From the NCBI GenBank assembly GCA_025201375.1, contig JAIWZP010000045.1, forward strand, positions 62,001 through 126,000: a stretch of 64,000 nt of DNA, read 5' to 3'. This DNA is from Gongronella butleri. Taxonomy: Eukaryota > Mucoromycota > Mucoromycetes > Mucorales > Cunninghamellaceae. This document shows positions 1 through 10,091 of the stretch, in pieces. Below the pieces are notes generated by a model that was not told the origin of the DNA, searched no databases, and saw only the letters and a program-made list of their open reading frames with translations. Numbering within the stretch: position 1 is the stretch's first letter; each line of letters starts with the position of its first letter. Made by a program: the position numbers and the translations under genes.

Positions 1-1899
1 ATCTCCAAAAGAGAACAGCAAGAAAATCCGCAGGTACAAACGCAACATCGCGAAATCGTGAAAAAAATCATAAAAGATGTCAAAAACGCTGATTTGTTTC
101 CTCCCCTTTTTTTTTTTTTTGCCTTCCATAAGGCGGTCTTGGATGTCCTCGAGTTTTACAAGGAAGCACGATCACACGACAGCGTTTGGGAAAAGATTCG
201 GCACGCGCATCCTCCGTCTGAGCGTGGGGATCCGCCACCACTGCCGCAACGGACACGGCCCAAGCTTGTTCTTGTGAACAATACACAGAGTGATGGTTCC
301 TCGGCGTCGTCGTCAGCATCATCGTCCATTGCGACGACGCCATCGTCGTCGGTGGCACCGTCGCCGCCGTCCATACCCGCACGGCCGCCGGGATACGCGT
401 CGCCCAGTAGTGCCAAGCCGCATGCTTCGATACCACCGCCACTGTCTGTGGCCCAGCGCATGTCCATCTTGCACGCCACAGGGTCCTCGCCCCCGCCCCC
501 AAAACCCCCACTCTCAACAAAGCCTGCCCATCTAAAGGCCCCCGCCATCCTCAATTCCGCGCCTTCCTCTTCGTCTCCTTCGCCCGTCCATTCGTCCGTC
601 TCCTCACCACGCGACAAAAGACCCATGTTGCCACCACGCGCACCCTCGGTGGTTGTCACTCCCGCCAATGCCTCGTCCAATATCCCATTGATCCCGCCAC
701 CGCCACCACCTCCACAACCACAACCAGCACAACCATCACTACCACAACCACAACAGACACATCGCCCGGACAGCCAGGTGTATATTTCGCCCGTGGCTGC
801 GCCACTGGACCCGGCCGCCGACATGGCCTCTTATGAAACACGCGTCTTGAGGCGCGAGCAGCGCCGCCAGCAAGACGCACAGAACGATGCCACGCTCATG
901 GCCGAGCTGCGCGCCGTGTGCACCGATGCAGACCCCACAAAGTTGTACCGAAACATGCTCAAGATCGGCCAGGGCGCGTCCGGCGGCGTGTATACCGCGC
1001 AATCCGTCGATACAAACATGTCTGTCGCCATCAAGCAGATCAGCCTCCAGCAGCAGCCCAAAAAGGAGCTTATCATCAACGAAATCCTCATCATGCGCGA
1101 CGCGAGGCACCAAAACATCGTCAATTACATCGATTCATTCGTCTTTCATCAGGAATTGTGGGTCGTCATGGAATACATGGAAGGCGGATCCCTCACCGAC
1201 GTCGTCACAAATAGCATGATGACAGAAACACAGATCGCCACCGTCTGCCGTGAAGCCCTGCGCGGCATTGCCCACCTGCACCAGCTCGGCATCATCCATC
1301 GCGATATCAAGAGCGACAATATCCTCCTGGGTCTCAATGGTCATGTCAAACTGAGTAAGAAACAGACCGAGAGAGCGAGAGAAAAAAAGGGGGAATGAAA
1401 AAAAAAAAAAAACGAGAAAAATGGTAAATGGGCGCGTTCCTCATTTTTTTTTTTTTTTTTTTTTTTTTACTTTCAAGCTGACTTTGGCTTTTGCGCGCGA
1501 CTCAACGACAATGACGCCGAGACGCGCACGACCATGGTGGGCACACCGTACTGGATGGCGCCCGAGGTGATTTCACGGTCGGCATACTCGTTCAAGATCG
1601 ACATTTGGAGCCTTGGCATTCTTGTCATTGAGATGATCGAGGGCGAGCCGCCGTACCTGCATGAGAACCCGCTGCGCGCCTTATACCTGATCGCCACCAA
1701 TGGCACCCCAAAGCTCCAGCACCCCGACGCGCTCTCCGCGCATCTCGGCAACTTCCTCGACCTGGCCCTGCGCGTCGACGCCGACGACCGGCCCGACGCC
1801 ACCTCGTTTCTCAATCACCCCTTCCTGAAAAAGGCTGATTCCACAAAGATCCTTGTCCCACTCATCAAGTCATGCCGCGAAAATCGCAAACTCTATTGA
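1..1899 (+). CDS. PAK/Ste20-family Ser/Thr protein kinase, 5' end cut by window
   Basis: p21-activated kinase acting downstream of Cdc42/Rac GTPases in polarity and MAPK signalling. Exons 1-33, 133-1354 and 1478-1899 join in frame. The first exon ends ...ENPQ and the second begins [11 protein letters not shown], the sequence that follows the CRIB/PBD segment in PAKs, so the CRIB motif lies just upstream of the window. A proline/serine-rich linker follows, with a run of seven prolines (possible SH3 ligand). The kinase domain then shows [10 protein letters not shown] (P-loop), VAIKQI (Lys), [11 protein letters not shown] (catalytic loop), DFGFCARL (split by the second intron) and [12 protein letters not shown] (activation loop and P+1). 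The stop comes soon after the C-lobe, as in Ste20/Cla4. Whether an N-terminal PH domain (Cla4 type) exists cannot be seen. The second intron holds about 25 consecutive T. Confidence 0.93.
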
Positions 1900-2115
1900 T
1901 CGCGCGCTTTTTTTATCCCCTTTTTTCGCCGATACTTTCCCTTTTTCTTTTGTACACTTGCTTGTTTCTAGTTCACCCTACCCCCAAAACCTGTACTTGG
2001 TCTGTGCAATACTACTTTTTCTTACATAGTTTCCCACCCTCTTATTATCCCCTCGTTTTATTCTTACGCCTTGTCCTTCCCTATCAAATAATATGAAGTA
2101 CACTTACAGCTTAAT

Positions 2116-2121
2116 AATAAA
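2116..2121 (+). terminator. Polyadenylation signal of the PAK gene
   Basis: AATAAA lies about 220 nt after the PAK stop, in an AT-rich 3' flank. It is inferred from position and motif only. Confidence 0.5.
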
Positions 2122-2743
2122 GAACCGGAATGACATTAGAACTTTTTATACTTGTACCCTCTCAGATGGATGCATCGCACGGAAAAAAAAAACGCGCTCA
2201 TTACCGTATGTTCAGCCGACGCGTCCTCAACTGCTGCCGCACGAGAGATGCAAATGTGCATGGATTGGATCATTGGAATTGAATCAGACGCGCGCCATTC
2301 GACGTGCGACGCGGTTTATTACAGTATCATATTATGTCATAATGTATCGTCATATCGCGCTTCGTAAAATGTCTATGATACCATACTGTACGATTTTGAG
2401 AGCTGTATGATATGATATGATGCAGAATGATAGTAAAAATGCCAAAATATCGTATGTCATTCTTTTTCATTGATCACCAATGTCCCCATCTGCAGCAAGC
2501 ATTTTCTTTCTGTCATTCTGTATTTCTCGGTGATACAGGTACTGTACTTTTCAGAACCTTAGGGGGGCGGCCATTCATGGACACTTGGGCAGCCATCCTA
2601 TCATACCATAAAAAATACGAAAAAAAATTGATCCTATGACTCTGCATCCTGATCTTATGGTATGACATGATACCGGTAGGTCCCATCTTTGGTGAGGGCG
2701 TTGCCACGAGCAGCGTTACAGGTACGTACAAAGCTTTAATGAT

Positions 2744-2762
2744 ATACAGTATCATACTGTAT
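2744..2762. repeat. Perfect 19-bp palindrome ATACAGTAT-c-ATACTGTAT
   Basis: Two 9-nt arms flank a single central C. Variants of the half-site recur in several intergenic regions of the window (near 2325, 2380, 28990, 29120, 38625, 38790, 61580). It may be a footprint of a TA-inserting transposon end; this is unproven. Confidence 0.6.
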
Positions 2763-2810
2763 TGTCTCTATTACAAAAAAAAAGCCAGCTACGTACAGCA
2801 GTACAAAAAA

Positions 2811-2975
2811 ATGTTCGCAAGCACGCACGATTTTCATCCTTTTTTTGAATTTTTACACACAAATACAGTAAACCGTTTGATCTGTCCGTTTTTAATCCCA
2901 GTGAACAGGAACTGACAAGTGCAGTCACTTCAATGCCTGAACCATCGCGCTACACTGCAAAAAATCGGGAGCATT
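2811..2975 (+). repeat. Repeat R3, copy a
   Basis: About 160 bp that align by eye with 30314-30465 in the same orientation. Shared islands include GCGCTACACTGCA, TTTGATC.GTCC and ATTTTCATCC. No coding potential is seen. The copy is degenerate and its boundaries are approximate. Confidence 0.6.
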
Positions 2976-3764
2976 CATCTTTTAAAAATCAAAAATCGCG
3001 TTTTTCAGATTTTGTCGGCCTGCTGTGCTTCCAGAAATTTTTTACAGCCTACTTGCCCGCCAATGAAACCTGCGTCACAGCGTAAACTCTAGCTCAAAAC
3101 TCAAAACGAACCCGCCCAATTTTTTTTGGACTCGAAAATGCCAAAAACCTCCTATTTGTACTATTTTGCATTCATCTGGCCATCTGCATGGTCGATGCCA
3201 CTCAAAAATAGCCACATTGAACTCTGCGCAAAATTTGCAACAAAAAAGCTTAAAACCTGAAAGCGCTACGACCACTTTTGAAAAATTCAGGGGTCACTCA
3301 GAGGTCATTCAGGGGTCACACATTTCAATCTCAGAAAATGCCAAATTTGTGAAATTTCGAACTCCGAGTGATCAATGCATCCCAAACAGGTAAGTCCGAC
3401 AATTTGCGATTGGCTGACAAAATGGCAAATTGCCCCAAGTTTAAGAACAAAGCCCAAAGAGTGACGCATGAGCGACGATCGACAGACAAAAAGTGCCTAC
3501 TTTAGGCAAGATTTTTTTTTTTGCAAAAATTTAAGGTTTGACACTTCCACCAAATTAAGGTCGTGGATTGCATGGAATTTTTTTATTTTTCTATTTTTTA
3601 TTTTGAACATTTTTGTTCTCTGAGTGGGCTGCAGGCTGGTGAAATGACCGATCCAAAAAGCCAAACCCAAGCTAGCGCACTTTAAATCGTTCCATTAGAT
3701 ACTTTGCGCCCTATTTGTTAGTAAAACTGAAATAAAATCCACAGGTTTAGCAGACCGTTGTCGA

Positions 3765-4425
3765 GCAAATTGCGATCAAAAATATTTATGAAAAAGCGTA
3801 TGCCAATTTTGAATTTTAGGGTACGGTTTATCCTTTTTTGGGGTCCTCCCCTTTTTTTTGCCTGCTCGGTCCTTAGATCATCGACCAACAGCAATAGTTT
3901 TTACGTATCTTTTTATGATATTATCATACGGTTTGTCTCTCTTGCTCTAATTTATTTGTTCAGTAGTGAACGGCTTCTCACACGCACAGTCGCTCGTCGT
4001 CACTCATTCAATAATACTGTACGTACTTGCGACTTTTTTTTCCAGCCCTCTCTCTCGCACGTCTCTTTTCTCTCTTGTGACATGTCGTTTTTTGGTGCGA
4101 TGCGTTCTACTAAGTGGACTGTATTATGGTCAAACAACGTCAGACGCTTTCACAGAAACACATCATACAGTAAAGAAGTGCACCTTTGCAGCTAAAGTAA
4201 AACACGCACGACGACTGCTCACTTCTGTCTCCATCCATGAGGGGGAAGATCTGTGCATGCAAACTTGCAAAAAAAAACAAAAGAAAAAAAAAAGAGAATA
4301 AAATACATGGTGGGGAACGACGGCATAAAAAAAGGGTAGGACTCCAAAAAAGGATAAATCGTACCCCAAAATTCAAAGTCGGCAAAAAACTTATAACGCC
4401 GCAAATCGCAAATTTCAAATGGCAG
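3765..4425. mobile_element. Palindromic element with ~90-bp inverted arms (MITE-like)
   Basis: The left arm (about 3765-3865) and the right arm (about 4318-4425, reverse complement) match over about 90 bp with scattered mismatches. The match includes a core of the form TTTGAATTTTRGGGTACGRT and the following TTTATCCTTTTTTGG. Roughly 450 bp of unrelated AT-rich DNA lies between them, with no plausible transposase ORF. The layout suits a degenerate non-autonomous DNA transposon. No target-site duplication was identified and the boundaries are approximate. Confidence 0.5.
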
Positions 4426-4523
4426 ATGTGTGTAACCAAAAAGTCACGTGCGGGTGTCACGGCCCAGCTCGCGTCGAGTGGCAAACATGCGCAAAAAGCG
4501 CGTGAGCCGACGCGCTGCTCGGA

Positions 4524-4551
4524 GCCATTGACGCGTTGACGCGTCAATGGC
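4524..4551. repeat. Perfect 12-bp inverted repeat with 4-nt loop, containing CGCGT boxes
   Basis: GCCATTGACGCG, then TTGA, then CGCGTCAATGGC. The arms are perfectly complementary. Both halves carry the ACGCGT/GACGCGTC word (the MCB-type box of budding yeast), which is also frequent elsewhere in the window. Confidence 0.75.
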
Positions 4552-5323
4552 GCGTTAAAAAAAAAAAGAAAAACGAATTGACACACGACAAGATCATGCT
4601 GTATTCAATATTATTGCCAAGCAAGAAGCGTGTGTATATGTATCAGTGCCTGGCCAAGACGCGCATGGCGTGGCAAGGCAAGCCAATCGAATCAATCAAG
4701 AGAAAAACGAAGGGGAAACAAGCAAGCAAGAAATACTACAAGTCAAAACAAACATTAGCATGCACGGCCAAAAGTCACGTGCATCCGGACCAGTGTCTAG
4801 CCAATGACGTGCTAGGCGCGGCATTGGCGGCAAATTGAAAAAAAAAGAAACGGAAAGAAGAAAAGCAACAAAATGTGCAAAGTGAAGCATTTGCAACAAC
4901 CCTGCGCACGCGCACCCGATCCATCTGGCACGCCCTTGAAGCCTCGGAGGCACTAATTATGGACATCAGCCAATTTTGCAGGCGATCCTCGGATCGATGG
5001 AAAATCGCGCTGTCAAAGCTTATTTTATTGACAACGCATGGTGACCGGCATGATCCAATTTGGACACTTGATTATTTCCTTCTTTTTTTATTACGCCCAG
5101 GTCACATTGCGTGGGAATGCACCTATAGGTTGTCGCGCTACCATCTCACAAGCAATGAATGGTTCATCAGCGCGCTTCCTTTGAAAAAAATACCTGAACA
5201 ACAAGCGACGGATCACCTCACAGCATCACCAATTAGACATTTTGTCAATCTTGTGACAGCACACGTCAATATTTCCAGATCAAGGATGATCCGGAGCGCT
5301 GTGGAGAAAAGATTTGGAAAAAG
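4552..5323 (+). other. Intergenic upstream flank of the 5324 promoter
   Basis: AT-rich. An open frame crosses 4875-5543 but has no ATG near its start, resembles no family I know, and runs through a TATA box and CT-rich tract. I treat the stretch as non-coding promoter-proximal DNA. Confidence 0.5.
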
Positions 5324-5463
5324 TATAAAAAGGGGTCCCTTGTCAAATATCTTTTATTCTCTTTCTTTTCTTTTCTTTACACTTGAGATCTATTCTCATT
5401 CCCTTCCCCCTTTTTCCTTTGTTACTCCTCGCACCCCTTCTTTTTATTATTCATTAAACAACG
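5324..5463 (+). promoter_or_regulatory. TATA box and CT-rich leader before a truncated ORF
   Basis: TATAAAA at 5324-5330 is followed by a long CT-rich tract and ATG at 5464. This matches the CT-rich leaders seen upstream of other genes here, such as PEX22 and UTP21. It looks like a complete core promoter, but no full-length gene follows. Confidence 0.55.
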
Positions 5464-5553
5464 ATGTATTTGAACCCTATTCCAGTGAGTTTGATGGTGA
5501 CGTTGGCAACGGCGCCGCCAGCAATGCCAACAGCGGGACCTGATAGCGGGTGA
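5464..5553 (+). pseudogene. 29-codon ORF, probable 5' stub of a disrupted gene
   Basis: The ATG at 5464 opens 29 codons (MYLNPIPVSLMV...), ending in TGA at 5551-5553. Four bases later a TIR-type repeat begins (5557), and repeat R1a follows. Placement behind a good promoter suggests the first exon of a gene truncated by insertion. A genuine micro-peptide, or splicing from the GTGAGT at about 5486, are alternatives. No family is recognised. Confidence 0.35.
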
Positions 5554-5556
5554 TTT

Positions 5557-5665
5557 TACAGTATAGCGTCATTTTGCAGCGAATTTTATAACGCCATTGG
5601 TCTGTTTTTTTCGAAATGACGTTATAATAGCGAGGGGCGTTATACTGTAGCGAGGATCTACTGTA
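5557..5665. mobile_element. Pogo/Tigger-like TIR remnant (MITE-sized)
   Basis: The unit starts TACAGTATAGCGTC and ends ...GCGAGGATCTACTGTA. The reverse complement of its end, TACAGTAGATCCTCGCTA, is the style of terminus seen in pogo/Tigger (Tc1-mariner) elements, with TA at each edge. Inside, TATAACG and CTCGCTAT blocks recur in both orientations. At 109 bp it is far too short to encode a transposase. Confidence 0.45.
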
Positions 5666-6845
5666 CCATCAACTGGTCCAAATTTGGGACCGGATGAGCA
5701 AGTTTCTGAGGAAGTGCCATTTTCGTGGGCGTAAAAAAGGGGGTAGGATCAGATGCATTTGGTCTCGTACTGCGGCAACGGCTGAGCGCCCCGACACGTG
5801 AGTCATCTCAAATGAATGAGCGGGCAAACGCGGTAAAAGCGCTTGTGTTTTGGTGACATCGCGTTAAGAAGTTCTGGCCAAGTTAGCCTTCAGTAGTCGT
5901 TTTGATCCTGATTTGGCCCTGAATTTATAAAAAATACATTTTCTCAGGACTGAGTGATCTGATTTGGAAAAAAATGGGAACTATCGAAGTTTTGGGTCGA
6001 GTATCCACTGATTCAAATTTGGAGCCAGATGGTAAGGCTCATCGGGAGGAACGCGTAAAATATTGTTTTGCGCTGGGTTTTCACTAGCAAACACGGATGT
6101 CCAGTTTTCTCGGGACTGAGTGATCTGATTCGCGAAAAAAATTAACGCCACTGGAGAATTGGGTCTACCATCAACTGGTCCAAATTTAAGATCAGATAGG
6201 CAAGCTTCTGATGAAGCACCAGTTACATAGGCCTAAAGGGGGTACTGTAAGATCAGCACCATTCGGTCTCATACTGTACCGACTTAACGGCTGAGCGCCC
6301 CGACGCGTGGTTCACTGTAAATTAATCAGCGGGCAAGCGCGGTAAAAGCGCTTGCGGTTTGGTGACATCGCTTCGAGTTCTCGGCGAGTTAGCCTTCACG
6401 GAGTTGATTTGACCCTGATTTATGCAAAATGCAATTCCTCAGGACTGAGTGATCCGATTACTGAAGAAACTAGATAATGTTGGATTTTTGCGTTCAGCAT
6501 CCTCTGGCTCAAATATAGGACCCGATGAACAAGATCTGGAAGACGCGCCCAGCAAAATGAGGTAAGATTTTGTCCATTTTGGTAGCGCACGCGATAACGA
6601 CCCAACGTACCAGCGAGCGAGTCATCTCAAATGAATCAGCGGCCAGATGTGGTAAAAGTGCTTGTGTTTTGGAGAAATTGCGTTTAGTTCCCGGCGACTT
6701 GATGTGCAATGACTCTGACAACTCGTATTTTCGTTTTTTTTTATTTGACTCAAAAGTGACGCCAGTCGATGCATTGAACCCCACTTTTCAAAACAGATTC
6801 GAATTTTTGCATTTATTGTCACGCCGACACAACGAGATTTCCTAA
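5666..6845 (+). repeat. Dispersed repeat R1, copy a
   Basis: A compound repeat of about 1.1 kb, collinear with 29240-30230. It has three internal sub-units, each centred on a GCGGTAAAAGCGCTTG-like core, at about 5830, 6341 and 6651. Between them recur CCATCAACTGGTCCAAATTT, TCTCAGGACTGAGTGATC (a small hairpin) and GGCGAGTTAGCCTTCA. No ORF is conserved between the copies. It is probably a decayed mobile or satellite-like unit. Confidence 0.8.
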
Positions 6846-7286
6846 GCAAGTTGCTGATGAGGGTTGAACAAGCTGATTTGAAACGACGTAGCGACTTCAA
6901 AGCTCACGGATTTCGTTCATCCGATTGCGAATGCTGCGGTAAAATGACATGTGAGCGTCTCACTGCCAGGTGCCACATTTGTTTTATTTGCCTAGCGAGA
7001 TATCATATGGCATTGTAAACGACTTGAAGATTTTCTTAATACCATCTGATCAATTCTCGGGTTTCTTTCATTCTCGGAAAGAGGGAATGAAACCTCACAG
7101 TGTCCAGTCGTACCCTAACCATTAATTTTCGTGTACAGAACGCTGAGAATCATACAGCGTAGAAACTCATGATCATGGTGACACTGGTAGACTAGACTTA
7201 ACATGCAATCATGTTCACATCAAATGAGACTCTTTTAGCACAATATCCATTGAAAAATCTAGCACCAATGGTTTGGCGATTCTTAG
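6846..7286. other. Intergenic, 3' flank of GRX5
   Basis: AT-rich sequence between repeat R1a and the GRX5 polyadenylation signal. No gene, RNA or clear repeat is seen. Confidence 0.6.
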
Positions 7287-7292
7287 TTTATT
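7287..7292 (-). terminator. Polyadenylation signal of GRX5
   Basis: AATAAA on the minus strand, about 55 nt after the GRX5 stop. Confidence 0.5.
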
Positions 7293-7347
7293 GGTATGAG
7301 AAAAAAAAGGGGGGAGGAAGGGGCGAGCCTGCGATCATTTTGTTATT

Positions 7348-8049
7348 TTACTGCTTGTCCTGGTCCTCGAGGTCCTCGGAGACAATGCCCTCCTTGACGA
7401 GCAAATCCTCCAAGTCGCCAGACTGGTGCATGTTGAGCAGAATGTCGCATCCGCCGACAAACTCGCCATTGATGTACACCTGGGGGATCGTAGGCCACTC
7501 GGTGTATTCCTTGATGCCAGCGCGCAATTCCTCATCGGCCAGCACGTTAAAGGTTTGAACCTTTTCAAAGTCGACGCCTTGAACTTGCAAAATTTGCACG
7601 GCCGCACGGCTGAAACCACACTACACAGGTGTAAAAAATTAAAAAAAAATAAAGAATTGGTGAGAAGTGTTGTTTCGTAGGTGACAGAAGGGGTCAAGAG
7701 CAATTGTGTGTCTTTCTTACCATAGGCTCGTCGGCAGTGCCCTTCATGAAAAGGACGACGGGCTTGGATTTGACATCCTAGAAACAAATTGAGAGTGAAT
7801 TGGCATGCCTGAGTGGATCATGGTTTAAAAAAGTCGGCTGATCTACCTTGTCAAGTTGCGAGCGCAAGTTGTCAGAGAGCCAGCGGGCCAGCATGGGCGA
7901 CGGCATGCGAGTTTGCGTCATGGGACGCACGATAGACGACTAAAAACAAAAAAAAAAGAAATTTGAACTCTCGAACACTATTTTTTTCCACACGTGTCTA
8001 GAGGTGTCAAGGGCCTTACGCTACGGGTGACTGCACGGAAGAAGTTCAT
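7348..8049 (-). CDS. GRX5: Mitochondrial monothiol glutaredoxin, Grx5 type
   Basis: Monothiol glutaredoxin that binds and transfers [2Fe-2S] clusters in mitochondrial Fe-S assembly. Exons on the minus strand are 8049-8020, 7939-7847, 7777-7721 and 7620-7348, giving 150 residues, the size of yeast Grx5. The N-terminus ([16 protein letters not shown]...) is basic and lacks acids, as a matrix-targeting presequence does. The core shows KGTADEPM followed by CGFS (Cys61, the monothiol active site), then [19 protein letters not shown], which carries the TIP cis-proline and the GGCD glutathione-binding turn. The third intron falls exactly before the catalytic Cys. The gene is divergent from the TFC3-like gene at 8547. 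Confidence 0.96.
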
Positions 8050-8546
8050 GGTGACAAATCAAATCAATGTAAGGCAAAAAAGACAAAAGAGAAGAAAAAT
8101 CAAACATTTGCCAGGTCCAGCCAGCATCAAAAAGGCTAGCGTTGAATCTCCGCGCCAATTGCCGCTCGGTAATGCAAGCTTGCTCATTTTGGCAGCTCGC
8201 ATGCTCAGTTCATGCGCGCTGGCCGAAACGGATCAAATTGTCGAAAAAAGCTCGCTTGGACCTGGATGGTCTCATTGTTTCTTTATTATTGCCCCATGCA
8301 TCTCAAGAACTCTTGATGCATCCAAGTTGGTATAGACCAACTAGATATGTCAGGATCATGTGATGTCGCCATTGGCCGTCCAACGCATGTCGGGAGAGAA
8401 TTTTGTGCCATTCAGCGGCCAATGGCCACATAATCTCGATAAATCAGCTTGGCTCTGCCCCTCCCCCCCTTATTCTTCTCTTTTTCCTTCTCTTTCTCTC
8501 TTTTTCCTTTTGTTTCTCTTGTTTTTCTATTGCGTATCATCCAATT
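8050..8546. promoter_or_regulatory. Divergent promoter, GRX5 / TFC3-like A
   Basis: A 497-bp gap between two outward-facing start codons. The right half ends in a CT-rich tract (8458-8530) directly before the ATG at 8547. No further regulatory motif is identified. Confidence 0.5.
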
Positions 8547-9188
8547 ATGACTCTCTTGTCCCAAGAATCTGTTCTTAAAAAGCTCAAGGAAGAGATTGCG
8601 TCCTTTGGCTATCAAGGTAAAGGACGCCTGGACGAGAAAAAAAGGGAACGACGCGTCTATGTCATACGCGTAGTGGCCAAAGACACTCACTTCGGATTTT
8701 AGGCCATAGGATTGGAGAAGTGGCCGCCAGCTTGCAAAGTATCATGGGCTCAGAAGCTGAGCGCGTCGATGACCAAATGTTGGAGAGCATTTGGGAAGAA
8801 TTGCGCTCTGACAGAACCATACGTGTCGTGGATGGCGCATGCATGAAGGATGTCGAGGCTGCCGTCGACCATCAGGTGCGGATTGATGCGTCAAGTTGCA
8901 AGGGCCGGCAATTGACCACATTTTTTTTTCTTTTTCTATTTTTCCAGAGTCTGCTCCGCGTCAAGGTGATGGACATTGTGCGTGGACATTACAAATTTGT
9001 GAAAGGTGCACGTTTTGTCAGCTTTCGCGAACTTTTGGCCGAACTTGGTGGCGACGCGCGTCTTTTGGCGAGCGAAGAGCGTCAACATGCCATGATGATG
9101 TACAATTCAAGCAAGGTGAGTTTCAACGGTGCACATGACATGGGAATTTGGCACCTTGCTTACTTTTTACTTGATTCTTTTTTTTTTC

Positions 9189-9224
<36 letters not shown>

Positions 9225-10024
9225 GTGTGTTTGTGTGTGTGTGCCTAGGATGCCAATGAGCTGTCTGCGCGAGCCTATAACGTGCTCCACGCGGTAATGG
9301 TTGCCGGTTATGAAGGCTTGACGCGTTCTGGTCTGAGCCGCGAGCTGCACATGGCGTCCGCGTCGATTATTCCAATTACAGACGAATTGGCGGAAGCCGG
9401 CTTGATGTAAGTCATTAAAATACGCGCCGCTTCTTTTGCTCTCTCGTTTTTTTTCATTTTTTTTCATTTTTTTTCATCATTGTCTGCAGCATGGAAAAAC
9501 CGAATCCCAACATAAAGCACAACGGAGTGCCGCGCGCTGTTTACTCGCATCCGCGCTATTGGTTCGATGGCCCGCTCAAGAACATCAAGATGGATCGTGA
9601 GGAAACATCGCCGATTCCCGCCAATGCCAATATTCAACCCGTGGAGCCTTTTACGGTGGTCAATTCCACGTTAAATCCCCTGTCGTGCGAGTCCACTCCT
9701 CCCGCCCGCCTTTCGGACACATTGGACCTCGCTCGTGAATCCATGGCGCGTCACACACGCGAATCGTCGCCCGCAGCCACAGATTTTGCCAATGTCCAGC
9801 TGTTGTCGCCGCTTGTGACGGTCAATTCCACAGTGGAAACCATGCCACACGATTCCTCGCCTCCTGAGCCTGACAATGATGTTTTGAACTTGGAGTCATT
9901 GCCCAGCGCATCGCCTGACGCGGAACAGCAGCCATTGGAACTGATCAGCTTGGACATGGAGCATGACAATGCCAATCTTCCTGATTTGTACTTTGGCATT
10001 TTTGTCAAGTTGCCTCGTCACTGA
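8547..10024 (+). CDS. TFC3-N-terminal-like protein A (tandem family, member 1)
   Basis: Exons 8547-8616, 8703-8875, 8948-9115, 9249-9406 and 9490-10024 give 367 residues. Exon 1 (MTLLSQESVLKKLKEEIASFGYQ) matches the start of the TFIIIC largest subunit at 31043 (VLLRLKEEIAMDGYQ). Exon 4 (158 nt, phase 0 to 2) encodes a winged-helix-like segment, ANELSARAYNVLHAVMVAGY...LAEAGLI, that aligns with exon 4 of TFC3. The C-terminal third is a Ser/Pro/Asn-rich linker ending in LPDLYFGIFVKLPRH, a motif shared with B and C. What it does is unknown. By homology it could bind DNA or TFIIIC partners, but it lacks the remaining ~1,900 residues of TFC3. An intron of 133 nt carries about 30 T. Confidence 0.85.
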
Positions 10025-10085
10025 AAAAAAAAATTAAAATGGTAGCATCACGCCAGACACTTGACAGAGCGAGTGAGCAACATGG

Positions 10086-10091
10086 AATAAA
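10086..10091 (+). terminator. Polyadenylation signal of TFC3-like A
   Basis: AATAAA, 62 nt after the stop at 10024, in the 281-bp gap before the next family member. Confidence 0.45.

Larger units (their letters stand above)
2122..3760. other. Intergenic, AT-rich, with TACAGTAT-type palindromes
   Basis: No coding region is supported. The stretch 2320-2765 carries repeated variants of TACAGTATCATA and TATGATACTGTA, including a perfect 19-bp palindrome at 2744-2762. Positions 2811-2975 resemble 30314-30465 (repeat R3). The remainder, 2980-3760, is unremarkable AT-rich sequence. Confidence 0.6.

Noticed and set aside
156..824. Minus-strand Gly-rich frames opposite the PAK linker
   Set aside because: They are complements of Pro/Ser-rich codons. 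The plus-strand frame continues into a clear kinase domain.
4875..5543. Open frame of 222 codons
   Set aside because: It has no ATG near its start, matches no family I know, and runs through a TATA box and CT-rich leader. It is most likely chance openness.
5780..6700. CRISPR-like array because of three repeated cores in R1
   Set aside because: The units are 300-500 bp, diverged and irregular, in a eukaryotic genome. This is a dispersed compound repeat.
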